A stretch of 64,000 nt of DNA from an uncultured Draconibacterium sp. (GTDB taxonomy: Bacteria > Bacteroidota > Bacteroidia > Bacteroidales > Prolixibacteraceae): the NCBI RefSeq assembly GCF_963677155.1, contig NZ_OY781884.1:3344501-3408500 (forward strand), written 5' to 3'. The position numbers and the translations under genes were made by a program. This document shows, piece after piece, positions 28,401-37,106 of the stretch. The number at the start of each line of letters is the position of its first letter. Position 1 is the stretch's first letter. The notes under the pieces are model-generated. The model made no database searches and had not been told where the DNA came from. It worked only from the letters and a program-made list of their open reading frames with translations.

Positions 28401-29366
28401 AAAATGGTCTTTGATGGCGACCTCGAAATTCCGGAAGCCAATATTTATTTGCCTGCAATAATGAATTTAACCGGGCAGTTTAACGAACCGGAATTACCGA
28501 AACCGATATTGATCCGCGAAATTGAAAAACTGAAAGATACTACTGCTTTGTCTATGTCAGTAAACGATACAATTTCTACAACTGATACGCTTGATCTTAG
28601 CTCGCTTTCAAATTTAACAGGGCGGCTTGCCGTTAAAATTCGGCAGAATACGTGGATAAAAAACAAGGAAATGTTTGTGGAGATTTCCGGAGATATGGAG
28701 GTCATTAAGAATCCCGAATTTTTCGAGCTTTTTGGTAGCATTAATGTTGTTCGCGGACAGTATCAGCTTCTTGGAAAAACCTTCAAGATTGATGAGGGAA
28801 GTATCACTTTTCAGGGGGGAGAGGAATTGATGCCGAGGTTGAATATCGAGGCTGTGTATACTTTTCGTAACCCCGAAAAGGTTGAGCAGAAATTAACTGC
28901 TCAGGTGTCGGGAACGGCCAGCCAGCCAGAGATTAATTTTACGCTCGATGGTAACCAGGTTAGCGAAGGTGATGCTCTTTCGTACATCTTATTTGGTGTG
29001 GGCATGAACGAGCTAAGCGTTGCACAACAGGAGAATGTTTCAGGAGCTGGCCAGATTGCCGGTTCGGCTGCCATGTCGTTGCTGTCGTCGCAATTAACCG
29101 AGCTGTTAGGGGAGAAACTGGATGTAGATTACATTGAATTAAAAGGTGGGGGTGATTTTCAAAACGCAACCGTTGTTGTGGGAAAATACATAACCAACGA
29201 CCTGTTTGTGAGTTATGAGCAGCGTTTTGGCGAGACCAACGAAAAGGACATTTCTAAATACGAAGTAAAACTGGAGTATGAACTGTTCCGGTTCCTGTTT
29301 CTTCAGTTAAATAACTCATCAAGCGATAGTGGTTTTGATGTGATCGTAAAACTCAATTCTAAATAA
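25488..29366 (+). CDS. tamB: TamB-family translocation and assembly module protein
   Basis: A very large periplasmic protein (about 1292 residues) with one N-terminal membrane anchor (IVRKILLVIAWLLAGIIILL). Long beta-rich AsmA-like repeats follow, forming a predicted hydrophobic groove. The C-terminal DUF490 domain includes ITFQGGEELMPRLNIEAVY, GNQVSEGDALSYILFGVG and YITNDLFVSYEQRFGE. TamB links the inner membrane to TamA and is implicated in both outer-membrane protein insertion and phospholipid transfer. Its start lies eight bases after TamA, a tight operon. Bacteroidota-length TamB proteins of this size are normal. It ends without a strong terminator. Confidence 0.95.
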   Translation: MKRIVRKILLVIAWLLAGIIILLFISGLLIQTQPVKNKISRLVTKQAERVFNGELTIGKLSGNFFSHLALEDVLWVYREDTFVYINSVAVSYRLWPLTNGELQLTTASINSPYVYLQQQKDSTWNFSSLLKKQTETSSDTTSYTGDFRLLSSNFQINKGRVQIHALDSLIPDEIENIKMEANGTYSANEQTLNLKRFALQTQRPDFDLRELSFAVSRDNETITLNNFHLKTAQNELNANAKYANEATTEIMAEMQTEPINGNEFEFLLPQLDLPAHPEIDFKVNSAQNAVKATLFVRDKEQQINLNINSPNLLQFINNSDKTTLKYKISGNVENINLAHWIGNPELDHTINGGLQIDGNGIDLKTADIKVDGDFLDCFFAQTPVEKIRMTLRMNRGDLSGEIDARGNFGAITVLPEIKSLLERPGYKMQLVTKNLNLAPLLGNDSLKSDINLRANLSGEGFDPEMLQARAKLNLSQSTFAGYTLDSLAGQVKYRQQNIVIDSLWAKAKSLHLTASGNYNLVGSSDLQLFADFDDVEAFSAFIPIDSVYGEGTVNAQLSGKPDSLSLDATVELQNAGFSDISTDKLVVDATGQLTSNDTTFEATAHAENFKAGSFELDSIRTFANYFVDSLQLDMQANGNELQTKLKSEISLDKVIKIALSEWSLDFKNQHLQLAESPAVLELDSLEYRLSNLKMVSDKSDSAQYIKAGGVFSQYADEDFQFEIANVNIVGLLESLGMDTDVSGKMNAEVTLLGTAMAPELHGSLSIDDARAYGYAFNDFGGTFNLINDRLDFEAQIVPPDTGLFEINAEIPLAARFDSMSFFVDSNASISGELAVKHFPLSAMQFLDESEKVEGFLDGQVNVGGTFESPQPDGDLSLRNAEILIPKYGIEYKNIVLDLHFSEEAARLDSFFIKTDDGNLKASGTVDFGSAIYNGKIKQSEVNIHFNDFNPVDHRQFNMEVSGDASLKVKGGKMVFDGDLEIPEANIYLPAIMNLTGQFNEPELPKPILIREIEKLKDTTALSMSVNDTISTTDTLDLSSLSNLTGRLAVKIRQNTWIKNKEMFVEISGDMEVIKNPEFFELFGSINVVRGQYQLLGKTFKIDEGSITFQGGEELMPRLNIEAVYTFRNPEKVEQKLTAQVSGTASQPEINFTLDGNQVSEGDALSYILFGVGMNELSVAQQENVSGAGQIAGSAAMSLLSSQLTELLGEKLDVDYIELKGGGDFQNATVVVGKYITNDLFVSYEQRFGETNEKDISKYEVKLEYELFRFLFLQLNNSSSDSGFDVIVKLNSK

Positions 29367-29746
29367 TACAAATCGAAAGGCAATTCAAAAAACCGCCCGG
29401 TGTTTTTGTCTTACAGAAATTATTGGTCTGGCAGATCGTGTTACTTGTAGTGTGAGATGATCTAATGTGTTGTAAATCAATCGATAATTAGCCTTGAATG
29501 CTCCGGGGAGAAAAAACTGAAAGCAGCTGGAAATAATAATATGGGAGGCCTTTGCTCGGTAACTTTTTAGCTGTTTTTTATCCGGATTTTCCTACCAATA
29601 GCATTTTTTTAAAAAAATTACGTGCCCTTTAAACTTTTTAAATGAACAAACGTTTACTAAATTGGAATAAAAACGGGCATAAGTTTGAATCGCGAAGTCC
29701 ATTGAGCAGAATTAATGTAGATAAAAACCATATAAATTAAACAATT
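29367..29746. other. Intergenic region upstream of ahpC
   Basis: This 380-base region follows TamB and precedes ahpC. No supported ORF is present. An imperfect hairpin AAAAAACC-GCCC-GGTGTTTTT at about 29388-29408 may act as a weak terminator for the App1-TamA-TamB operon. The second half is A/T-rich and contains the likely ahpC promoter. A binding site for an OxyR- or PerR-type peroxide regulator would be expected but was not recognised. Confidence 0.4.
29680..29687 (+). promoter_or_regulatory. Possible -7 box of the ahpC promoter
   Basis: TAAGTTTG matches the Bacteroidota primary-sigma -7 consensus TAnnTTTG and lies 59 bases before the ahpC start. A clear -33 TTTG at the usual spacing is missing; only TTTA/TTGG-like matches are seen. 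Assignment rests on one box and its position. Confidence 0.4.
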
Positions 29747-30439
29747 ATGGCATGTGTTAATGGTGTAAAACCACTGAAAAAGAAGGAAAATGTAGTTGAA
29801 AATTTAAAAACGGAGGAAAAACCAATGAGTGCAACAATGGTAAGGCAACTGATGCCGGAATTTGAAATGGAAGCGTACGACGCTAAAACGGGGCATTACA
29901 AAACAGTAAAAAGTGAAGATTATAAGGACAAATGGACTGTGGTATGTTTTTATCCTGCCGATTTTACCTTTGTGTGTCCAACTGAAATTGCAGCAATGAA
30001 CGCACACTTTGATGAATTTCAGGAACTGGGAGTAGAGCTTTTACCAGTGTCTGTTGATTCAAAATTTTCTCACAAAAGATTTGTGGAAACAGAACCAATT
30101 CTGAAAGGTTTGCAACTTACAATTGGTGCCGACACCACTCAGGAAGTAAGCCGTTCGTTTGGTGTGCTAATTGAAGAAGAAGGTGTTGCGCTAAGAGGAC
30201 GATTCCTTTTTAATCCTGATGGTGTTTGTGTAGCACAGGAAGTTCAGGCTGATTCTGTTGGGAGAAATGTAATTGAATTTTTGCGCCAAATAAAGGCCTG
30301 GCAGCATGCAAGTAAAACCGGCGAGGTGTGTCCGGCGGGTTGGAAACCGGGCAAAAAAACACTTCCGGTAAATACCGATGTGGAACAAATGACAGGTAAA
30401 GTTGGTGATTACATCACGCTGGAAGAAATTCTGAGTTAA
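29747..30439 (+). CDS. ahpC: AhpC-type typical 2-Cys peroxiredoxin
   Basis: A 230-residue cytoplasmic peroxiredoxin that reduces hydrogen peroxide and organic peroxides. The peroxidatic site is FTFVCPTE with Cys77, and the resolving Cys is in GEVCPAGW at 195, so both cysteines of the typical 2-Cys mechanism are present. RFLFNPDGV and the conserved Arg follow the family. About 26 extra residues precede the usual start (KPMSATMVRQLMPEFE), with one cysteine at position 3. An internal ATG (codon 27, 29825) gives a family-standard length and could be the true start. It is probably monocistronic: a terminator follows, and no ahpF neighbour exists here. Confidence 0.93.
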   Translation: MACVNGVKPLKKKENVVENLKTEEKPMSATMVRQLMPEFEMEAYDAKTGHYKTVKSEDYKDKWTVVCFYPADFTFVCPTEIAAMNAHFDEFQELGVELLPVSVDSKFSHKRFVETEPILKGLQLTIGADTTQEVSRSFGVLIEEEGVALRGRFLFNPDGVCVAQEVQADSVGRNVIEFLRQIKAWQHASKTGEVCPAGWKPGKKTLPVNTDVEQMTGKVGDYITLEEILS

Positions 30440-30462
30440 TCAGAAAAAAGGGAATATACAGT

Positions 30463-30500
30463 AAAGGCGGTATAATACAATTCATATCGCCTTTTTCTTT
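30463..30500 (+). terminator. Terminator after ahpC
   Basis: AAAGGCGGTAT and ATATCGCCTTT form an eleven-pair stem with one G-U pair and a ten-base loop, followed by T-rich sequence. It lies between the convergent ahpC and ppc genes and may partly serve both. Confidence 0.75.
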
Positions 30501-30506
30501 ACTTTT

Positions 30507-33269
30507 TTATCCGGTAGTACCCATCGCATTTGCAATGGCATTTACCGACAGCAACAGTTGGTTAAGTATTTCTTTGTTTTCGTCGGCATCAGCATCTTGT
30601 AGTTCGCGCCATTTGCTAATGTATTGCACCTGGTAGTTGTGCAGTGTATTAAGGGCTTCGGCACGTAACTGTGTGGAGTAATAATGACTTTTACGCCGCT
30701 CCTGCATCGGGCGTCCCAATAATTCTCTCATAATTTGCTGCGTTTTTTCAAACTCCTGCAGCAAGAGGTTTAAAACCACTGAACGTGTTTCTGAATTTTT
30801 TACAAGGCCGCCGTAAAGCTGCATAATATCTTTATCGGTACTTGCCAAACTGGTGTCAATATTGGTTAAAACATAGCGTATAAACTGGTTCTTCGGAATC
30901 AGCCTTTTTAGTTTCTCGTATTTTTCGGGAAATTCTTTTTGCATTTTCTCGAGCGTTGAGCCAACGCCGTACCAGCTGGTAATGTGGTAGCGCGATTGCC
31001 CCCAGCTAAATACCCATGGAATGGCCCGAAGATCGGAGAAACTTCTTTTGCCGGTTCGTCGTGCCGGACGTGAGCCAATTTTACTTTGCTCGATTACATC
31101 AATTGGTGTGGCCTCCTGGTAGAAATCAAGGAAATGCGGATTTTTAAGCAACTCATTGTATGTGTTAAAACTTTCCTGTCCCATAAATTCCATTATTTCT
31201 GCAATATCGTCGCCGTCTTCTTCGGGCATTTTGTGTAGAAGCGTGTTTAGCGTATTCCCCGATAGCATTAGCTCGAGGTTATAAACGGCATTTATTTTAT
31301 TGGCAAATTTCTTTTCAATACTTTCGCCCTGCTCGGTAATTTTAAAGTTGCCTGAAAGTGTGCCGTGTGGTAACGAGCGTAGAAACCAGTGAATTGGTCC
31401 GGCACCACGGCTTATTGAACCACCTTTTCCGTGGAAGAACTTAATTTCGATGCCGTATTTTTTACCCACTTCCGTAATCTCCTTTTGCGCTTTGTATAAA
31501 AACCACGCACTGGCCAGTATACCTCCGTCTTTGTTACTGTCGCTGTAACCAATCATAATTTCCTGTGTTTTTACAGGAAGGTTTTGCACTTCGCGCTGGT
31601 ACTCCAGGCTGTTTTGCACTTCAGGATAACTAAAGTATTCTTCTAATATGGCCGGACTGTCGATCAAATCCTGAATGGTTTCGAAAAGCGGAACAACGTG
31701 CAGTTTAATAACCATCGTGTCACGAAAAAGCGTAAGACCGGCTTCGCGTGCCAGAATATAAACAGTTAGCAAATCGCTGACACTTTTAGTCATGCTAATA
31801 ATTAGCGACCCGATGGAATAGTGCGCATATTTTGAAATATAATTGTTTAGCAACTGAAAACATTCGATGGTGTTTTTCGATTCGGTATCAAGTTGGCTAT
31901 AGTCGTGCGTAAACGGACGTGCTGAGCGTAGTTCCTTTTCCAGAAATACTTTTTTTGTCTCCTCGGTCCATTCTATATTTTTTGCATTAAACGGATCTGA
32001 TTGTTTAACCAATTGCTGTAAAGCCAAATGGTAATAACGACTGTTCTGCCTGATGTCGAGTTCTGCAAGATGAAAACCAAAGGTTTTGATAAAATATATC
32101 GCTCGGTTAACCGATTGGTGGGCGATGTCGTTATAATTCGTTTCCAGCAAGGCGCTTTTCAGCAACTCAAGATCTTCGAGCAATTGTTTTGAATTATCGT
32201 AAGTACCTTTTTTATCGTCAAGCTCAAGCAACTGCGAGTTCCCGATATTTAGTGGTAGTTTATTAATAAAAAGCTGCACAATTAGTTTAAACGCTTCGTT
32301 TTTCGACGCCGCAATAGTCTTTTTCATTTTATTACCCGTATCGGCCACCATATCTTCATACCGGCTAACCATAAATTCAGGCAGGTTCGAAATTTCGAAA
32401 TAAAAACTTAGGTCGTCGGCCAATCTGTTGAGCTCATTTTTAACCGTAATAAACGCGTTTAACCGAAGTTTATGCAATGTTTTCTGGGTTACTTCGGCTG
32501 TAACCAACGGATGTCCGTCACGGTCGCCACCAATCCATGTTCCGAATTTTAATCGCGGAAAATTGTTGTGTTCTATTAATGACTTAGAGTTGAACCCCGA
32601 AAATTCCCAGGCCTGAACAAGCCGGCGATTTAACAGCGGCACCACTTCCGGGAAAACATTTACAAAATAGTGAATAGCATTATCCAATTCGTTTTCTACG
32701 GTGGGTTTTTCCATATAAAACTCGTCGATGTGCCAGATAGAGGAAATGATACGTTTCATCTCCTCGCGGTTTTCCTGTAATTCGTACGAGTTATACATCG
32801 AGTTCTCGCGCTTTACCAAAAGAAGGTATAACTCGCGGTATTTTTTCAGAATAACCGGACGTTTGGCTTCGGTGGGGTGAGCGGTTAAAACCGGCTGAAT
32901 CGAAATATTATCAAACGATTCGAGTATTTTATCTTCTGTAATTCCCTTTTCTTTTAATAGCTTTATACTGTTGGCCCACAGTCCGTTTGTGGCGAGTAGC
33001 GAGTTGCCTTCCTCGGTTTTTCGCCGTTGTTGTACGGCTCCGTTTGTTTCTGCCAGGTTTAATAGCTGAAAACAAACCGAATACATATTAAAGTGCTTTT
33101 GCGAGAAATGCCTGGCATTCTGAGAGTTCCTATCACCAATCCATGGCATTACGGCTGCCACTTCTGCCTCGCCATTTTCTATTAGTACTTCTCGAAAGCA
33201 GTTTAAAAGAAATTTGAGATCGGAATAGGGTTTCCCAAGTTCTTTGATCAATATCTGAAGCTTCGACAT
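30507..33269 (-). CDS. ppc: Phosphoenolpyruvate carboxylase
   Basis: Carboxylates phosphoenolpyruvate to oxaloacetate with bicarbonate, replenishing the citric acid cycle. About 920 residues, the normal bacterial length. The N-terminal active-site motif is VLTAHPTEAKRP. The central one is KFFHGKGGSISRGAGP, with GYSDSNKDGG before it. The C-terminal half has RPARRTGKRSFSDLRAIPWV. The protein ends in TTG, close to the conserved NTG of the family. The frame is open to 33326, with ATG options at 33326, 33296 and 33269. The last is chosen because SKLQILIKELGKPYSDLKFLL begins the folded domain, but the start is uncertain. Confidence 0.95.
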   Translation of the reverse strand: MSKLQILIKELGKPYSDLKFLLNCFREVLIENGEAEVAAVMPWIGDRNSQNARHFSQKHFNMYSVCFQLLNLAETNGAVQQRRKTEEGNSLLATNGLWANSIKLLKEKGITEDKILESFDNISIQPVLTAHPTEAKRPVILKKYRELYLLLVKRENSMYNSYELQENREEMKRIISSIWHIDEFYMEKPTVENELDNAIHYFVNVFPEVVPLLNRRLVQAWEFSGFNSKSLIEHNNFPRLKFGTWIGGDRDGHPLVTAEVTQKTLHKLRLNAFITVKNELNRLADDLSFYFEISNLPEFMVSRYEDMVADTGNKMKKTIAASKNEAFKLIVQLFINKLPLNIGNSQLLELDDKKGTYDNSKQLLEDLELLKSALLETNYNDIAHQSVNRAIYFIKTFGFHLAELDIRQNSRYYHLALQQLVKQSDPFNAKNIEWTEETKKVFLEKELRSARPFTHDYSQLDTESKNTIECFQLLNNYISKYAHYSIGSLIISMTKSVSDLLTVYILAREAGLTLFRDTMVIKLHVVPLFETIQDLIDSPAILEEYFSYPEVQNSLEYQREVQNLPVKTQEIMIGYSDSNKDGGILASAWFLYKAQKEITEVGKKYGIEIKFFHGKGGSISRGAGPIHWFLRSLPHGTLSGNFKITEQGESIEKKFANKINAVYNLELMLSGNTLNTLLHKMPEEDGDDIAEIMEFMGQESFNTYNELLKNPHFLDFYQEATPIDVIEQSKIGSRPARRTGKRSFSDLRAIPWVFSWGQSRYHITSWYGVGSTLEKMQKEFPEKYEKLKRLIPKNQFIRYVLTNIDTSLASTDKDIMQLYGGLVKNSETRSVVLNLLLQEFEKTQQIMRELLGRPMQERRKSHYYSTQLRAEALNTLHNYQVQYISKWRELQDADADENKEILNQLLLSVNAIANAMGTTG

Positions 33270-33485
33270 CTTGCTATTGTTTTGTTTATAATCCATAACA
33301 ATTGAAAAGAAAAAAGTTTTGGTCATAGCTTTTTACGAATGAATGTAGTTGGTGAGGTATACTTGTTTGAGGGCAGTGGTGAGTAGTTTGCTAAAACCGA
33401 GAGGACAAAATATAGCCAAAAGGCTTTGCTACATCTTAAAAGGATATTTGGGGAGGCAGTCTTGAATGTTTGTTTATAGGCATTA

Positions 33486-33857
33486 TTAAGCCGAAACAGC
33501 GCACATTCGCATGGCTTCGTCGTTTAAAAAGGCCTGTGCCTGACCATAAGACTGCAGATTGCGTTTTGTGGTGAAAATATTGATCTTTAAATCAGGATGA
33601 TCAACTTCTTCTGAAAAAACTTTTACTTTTCGTAGTACATTGCGCGTTGGAATAATTTCGCCGGTTTCGTAGTTGTACGAATAATCAGCATGCTCGGCAA
33701 ACACAAACTCAATACCCGATTGTCCGATAGCCAAGTCGTAAAAACGCGAGAAAACAATGTAGATACTTCCGTTAGGCATCCCGTAATAATGCGCTGGAAA
33801 AGCAGTTGGCAGGTATGAAGCGGGGGTTTGATGAATAATTTTTGCAAGAGCTTTCAT
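33486..33857 (-). CDS. Unknown protein of 123 residues
   Basis: A soluble protein beginning MKALAKIIHQTPASYLPTAF, with YYGMPNGSIYIVFSRFYDLA, YSYNYETGEIIPTRNVLRKV and a final short helix. It has no signal peptide, membrane segment or familiar catalytic motif. The composition is regular and the codon pattern is like that of its neighbours, so it is likely a real gene. It lies about 216 bases beyond ppc on the same strand and is divergent from the TonB-receptor operon. I do not recognise the family. Confidence 0.6.
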   Translation of the reverse strand: MKALAKIIHQTPASYLPTAFPAHYYGMPNGSIYIVFSRFYDLAIGQSGIEFVFAEHADYSYNYETGEIIPTRNVLRKVKVFSEEVDHPDLKINIFTTKRNLQSYGQAQAFLNDEAMRMCAVSA

Positions 33858-34293
33858 ATCTTTTAAATTAGAATGTTATCAATAATCACTTTAACCCAAT
33901 TGATATTGATATCGACTTTATCCAGTCGTAACACTAAAAACTTATCATAACTCCACTTTGGGGTGGTGTCTGATTATTTGCCTATATAACTATGTAAAAA
34001 CGTCCTTCTATTATATATTCCCAAAATTACAAAAAGGTAATCCGAAAGAGCTTTGTGTTAACCCGATTTAAGGTATTTTCAACAGCAGTTAAGCATTTAG
34101 CTGTTGGATTTTTCTAAAATACTGAATTTGAGAATGGTTAATTGAGGCCGAGTCATGTTCCTAAAAAAAGAGAAGTTATGAAAAATAAATGTTTAGGTTT
34201 GTTTTTTTGTTAAATAATGTGTATTTTTTGTCCCCAAATTAAACCCACAGAAGAAATCAAAGTCAAATCAAATCTAAACTAAGGTTCAAAAAA
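33858..34293. other. Intergenic region upstream of the TonB-receptor operon
   Basis: A 436-base A/T-rich region between divergent genes, with no supported ORF. A hairpin CAACAGC-(13)-GCTGTTG at 34080-34106, followed by a short T-rich stretch, has the shape of a terminator or small-RNA end but follows no plus-strand gene. At about 34207-34239 GGTTTG, roughly 20 bases and TATTTTTTG approximate a Bacteroidota -33/-7 promoter with one extra T. The long leader suggests post-transcriptional control of the operon, but this is inference. Confidence 0.4.
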
Positions 34294-37011
34294 TTGAAAA
34301 AATCTTTACCTAATTATATGCTCCTGTTTTTATCTCTTTTGTTGGGGAGTGCTACTGTTTTATATGGTCAGCAAATTAAAGAGATAAAAATAACGGGTTC
34401 GTACCAAAACCAGCCACTAGAGCAATTTTTGAGTGATCTGGAAACCAGTTATAACTTACGGGTTTATTATAAAGATTCCTGGATTAAAAATCATAACATT
34501 TCCAATCAATTTGAAAATACTCCTTTATTACAGGCGTTAAATAATGTATTTTATGATTCTGAACTAACCTACGATTTTTTCCAAAATGATGGAATTGTCG
34601 TTTTTCGAAAGTCGGCCGATACCCGTTCGAAGTTTGATGACTACTCGCAAACCCTTGTGGTTGGCGACCCAATGAATTTGGGGCGATACAAAACGGCAAA
34701 ACTAACGGGAAGGGTACTTGATGGAAAAGACGGAGCTCCGCTGGTAGGTGCAGTGGTTTACTGCAACAAGCTGCAAAAAGGTACCACATCTGATGCAAAG
34801 GGAAGTTTTGAGTTGGACTTGCCTACCGGCGATTTAAAACTCACAATCACCTACATCGGTTTTGAGGGCTCTACTGTTGATATTCGTTTGATTGAAGATG
34901 GTACAGCCGATTTTCGATTGTTTGAGGAATCGCATAATATTGATGAAGTAACTGTATTGGGATCGGATGCTGACGTGCCCCGTGCCCAGATGAGTATGGT
35001 GCAAATGACGGGTAAGGAGATTCAGCAATTACCGGCATTAATGGGCGAGGTTGATGTGTTAAAAGGACTTACCATTTTAGCCGGAGTACAAACGGTAAGC
35101 GAATTATCATCGGGGTTTAACGTACGTGGTGGAAACACCGATCAAAACCTCATTTTGGTAAATGGTAGCCCGGTATTTAATTCGTCGCACCTTTTTGGTT
35201 TTATGTCGCTTATTAATCCCGATGTGGTGGAGAATGTGCGACTGTTTAAAGGAGGCATGCCGGCACGTTACGGCGAGCGGGTAGCTTCAGTAATGGAGGT
35301 TGACTTTAAGGAAGGAAATGACGAAACCATGCGCTTTTATGGTGGTATTGGTATTATAAATTCGCGTTTGGCACTTGACGGACCTTTAACAAAAAATAAG
35401 AAGCTAACAGCTGCAATTGGAGGAAGAAGTTCGTATACCGATTGGATTTTGAAAGAAATCCCTAACCTTGATTTAAGTGAAGGTGTAACCCATTTTTATG
35501 ATATTTCGGGGAAACTTACATACAAGTTCAATAAGCACAACAAATTAAGCGTAATGGCTTATACCAGTTTTGATGAGTTTAGCACAAGTTCGCAATCGAT
35601 AACTGAATATGGAAACCTGCTGGGCAACCTAAAGTTAAACAACCGCTTTGATGAAAAATTTTACGGAGAACTGGATGTTGCTTACAGCCGTTACGATTAC
35701 CGCCTTACCGATCTGGCCGATGATAAACCTTATGAGGCGTATTATCTCGATAATCAGTTGCAATACAGTTCTGTTGGGTATAACTTTAAATGGCACCCCA
35801 ACGAACGGCACAATTCCGAAGCCGGTTTTAAAGCGGTCTACAACGAAATCAGTCCCGGAGAAATTATTCCACAACACGATACTACGGTAATTGTTGGGCG
35901 TAAACTGGCGATAGAGAAAACATTGGATTGGTCGGTGTATGCAAGCGACGAGTTTCAGGTTTTACCCAACTTCTCGATTGTGGCCGGTTTGCGCTACAAT
36001 CATTTTAGTAATAGGGGCACTCCTGTGGTTTATTTGTACGATGAGGATCAGCCCAAAGAGCCGGGAACAGTGGTTGATTCGCTGCAATTTGGCAAAAATG
36101 AGGCTTCGGCAACTTACGGAGGATTAGAGCCAAGGCTGGCATTGAATTATGATCTGGACATGAATACCTCTCTGAAGTTCAGTTATCAGCGAACGCGACA
36201 AAATATTTTTCAACTCAGTAATAATGCTGTAATCTCGCCGGCCGAAACATGGAAAGCTGCCGATTACCATTTAAAACCACTGATTTCCGACCAAGTTGCT
36301 ATTGGCATTGAAAATAACTCGTTGTTATCAAATGTTGATCTTTCGGCTGAAGTGTACTATAAATATTTGCAAAATCTGATTGAGTATAAAAATGGTGCTC
36401 AACTGATTATGAATGATCATGTTGAAACGGCGCTTGTACCAACAAAAGGCTATTCGTATGGAATTGAGCTGAGTGCGCGCAAAAATTTTGGCCGCTTAAC
36501 CGGTTATGCGAGCTACGTATATTCACGAACAATGCGGAAAAATACCAGCGATTTTGACGAAGAAAATTTGTGGAATGGCGATTATTATCCGTCGATTTAC
36601 GATAAACCGCACGATTTCTCATTTACGGCAACATATAATATTAGTCGCAGGTGGCGTTTTTCGGGCAACTTTGTTATGGTTTCAGGAAGACCAACAACCC
36701 TTCCCGAAATTAAATATGAATTTGCTGGAGAAGATTTGGTTTATTATTCCGAGCGGAATAAATACCGTATGCCGTCGTATCATCGTTTAGATATTTCGAT
36801 CACTTTCGATCAAAACCTGCGTAAAAAGCGAATGTGGAAAGGTAGCTGGACCTTATCTGTTTATAATATTTACGGACGACATAATCCATATTCAGTATAT
36901 TATAAAAAGACTGTACCGGGCGAAAGCAACAATTACACCCGTTACTCTTTGTTTAAACTGTCGGTAATCGGAATCCCGGTTCCTTCGTTAACATATAATT
37001 TTAGTTTTTAA
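34294..37011 (+). CDS. TonB-dependent outer-membrane receptor with STN-like N-terminal domain
   Basis: A 905-residue receptor. The signal peptide (1-26) ends near VLYGQ. An STN-like secretin/TonB short domain (about 30-107) is followed by a carboxypeptidase regulatory-like domain (about 137-212), then the plug with GGNTDQNLILVNGSPVFN and GMPARYGERVASVMEV, and a 22-stranded barrel ending in aromatic YNFSF. It imports a ligand through the outer membrane using TonB. No ATG lies upstream in frame. The signal peptide requires the TTG at 34294 (MKKSLPNYML); the first ATG is codon 9. A receptor of this type followed by a DUF4249 lipoprotein is a recurrent Bacteroidota pairing. The ligand is unknown. 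Confidence 0.92.
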   Translation: MKKSLPNYMLLFLSLLLGSATVLYGQQIKEIKITGSYQNQPLEQFLSDLETSYNLRVYYKDSWIKNHNISNQFENTPLLQALNNVFYDSELTYDFFQNDGIVVFRKSADTRSKFDDYSQTLVVGDPMNLGRYKTAKLTGRVLDGKDGAPLVGAVVYCNKLQKGTTSDAKGSFELDLPTGDLKLTITYIGFEGSTVDIRLIEDGTADFRLFEESHNIDEVTVLGSDADVPRAQMSMVQMTGKEIQQLPALMGEVDVLKGLTILAGVQTVSELSSGFNVRGGNTDQNLILVNGSPVFNSSHLFGFMSLINPDVVENVRLFKGGMPARYGERVASVMEVDFKEGNDETMRFYGGIGIINSRLALDGPLTKNKKLTAAIGGRSSYTDWILKEIPNLDLSEGVTHFYDISGKLTYKFNKHNKLSVMAYTSFDEFSTSSQSITEYGNLLGNLKLNNRFDEKFYGELDVAYSRYDYRLTDLADDKPYEAYYLDNQLQYSSVGYNFKWHPNERHNSEAGFKAVYNEISPGEIIPQHDTTVIVGRKLAIEKTLDWSVYASDEFQVLPNFSIVAGLRYNHFSNRGTPVVYLYDEDQPKEPGTVVDSLQFGKNEASATYGGLEPRLALNYDLDMNTSLKFSYQRTRQNIFQLSNNAVISPAETWKAADYHLKPLISDQVAIGIENNSLLSNVDLSAEVYYKYLQNLIEYKNGAQLIMNDHVETALVPTKGYSYGIELSARKNFGRLTGYASYVYSRTMRKNTSDFDEENLWNGDYYPSIYDKPHDFSFTATYNISRRWRFSGNFVMVSGRPTTLPEIKYEFAGEDLVYYSERNKYRMPSYHRLDISITFDQNLRKKRMWKGSWTLSVYNIYGRHNPYSVYYKKTVPGESNNYTRYSLFKLSVIGIPVPSLTYNFSF

Positions 37012-37106
37012 TGAAAGAAGCATGAGAAGAATTTTTACAAATAGGCGATTTATTAAAATCATGAAAGCTGCATCTTGTTTCACTGAAAACATACAATTCT
37101 AATAAA

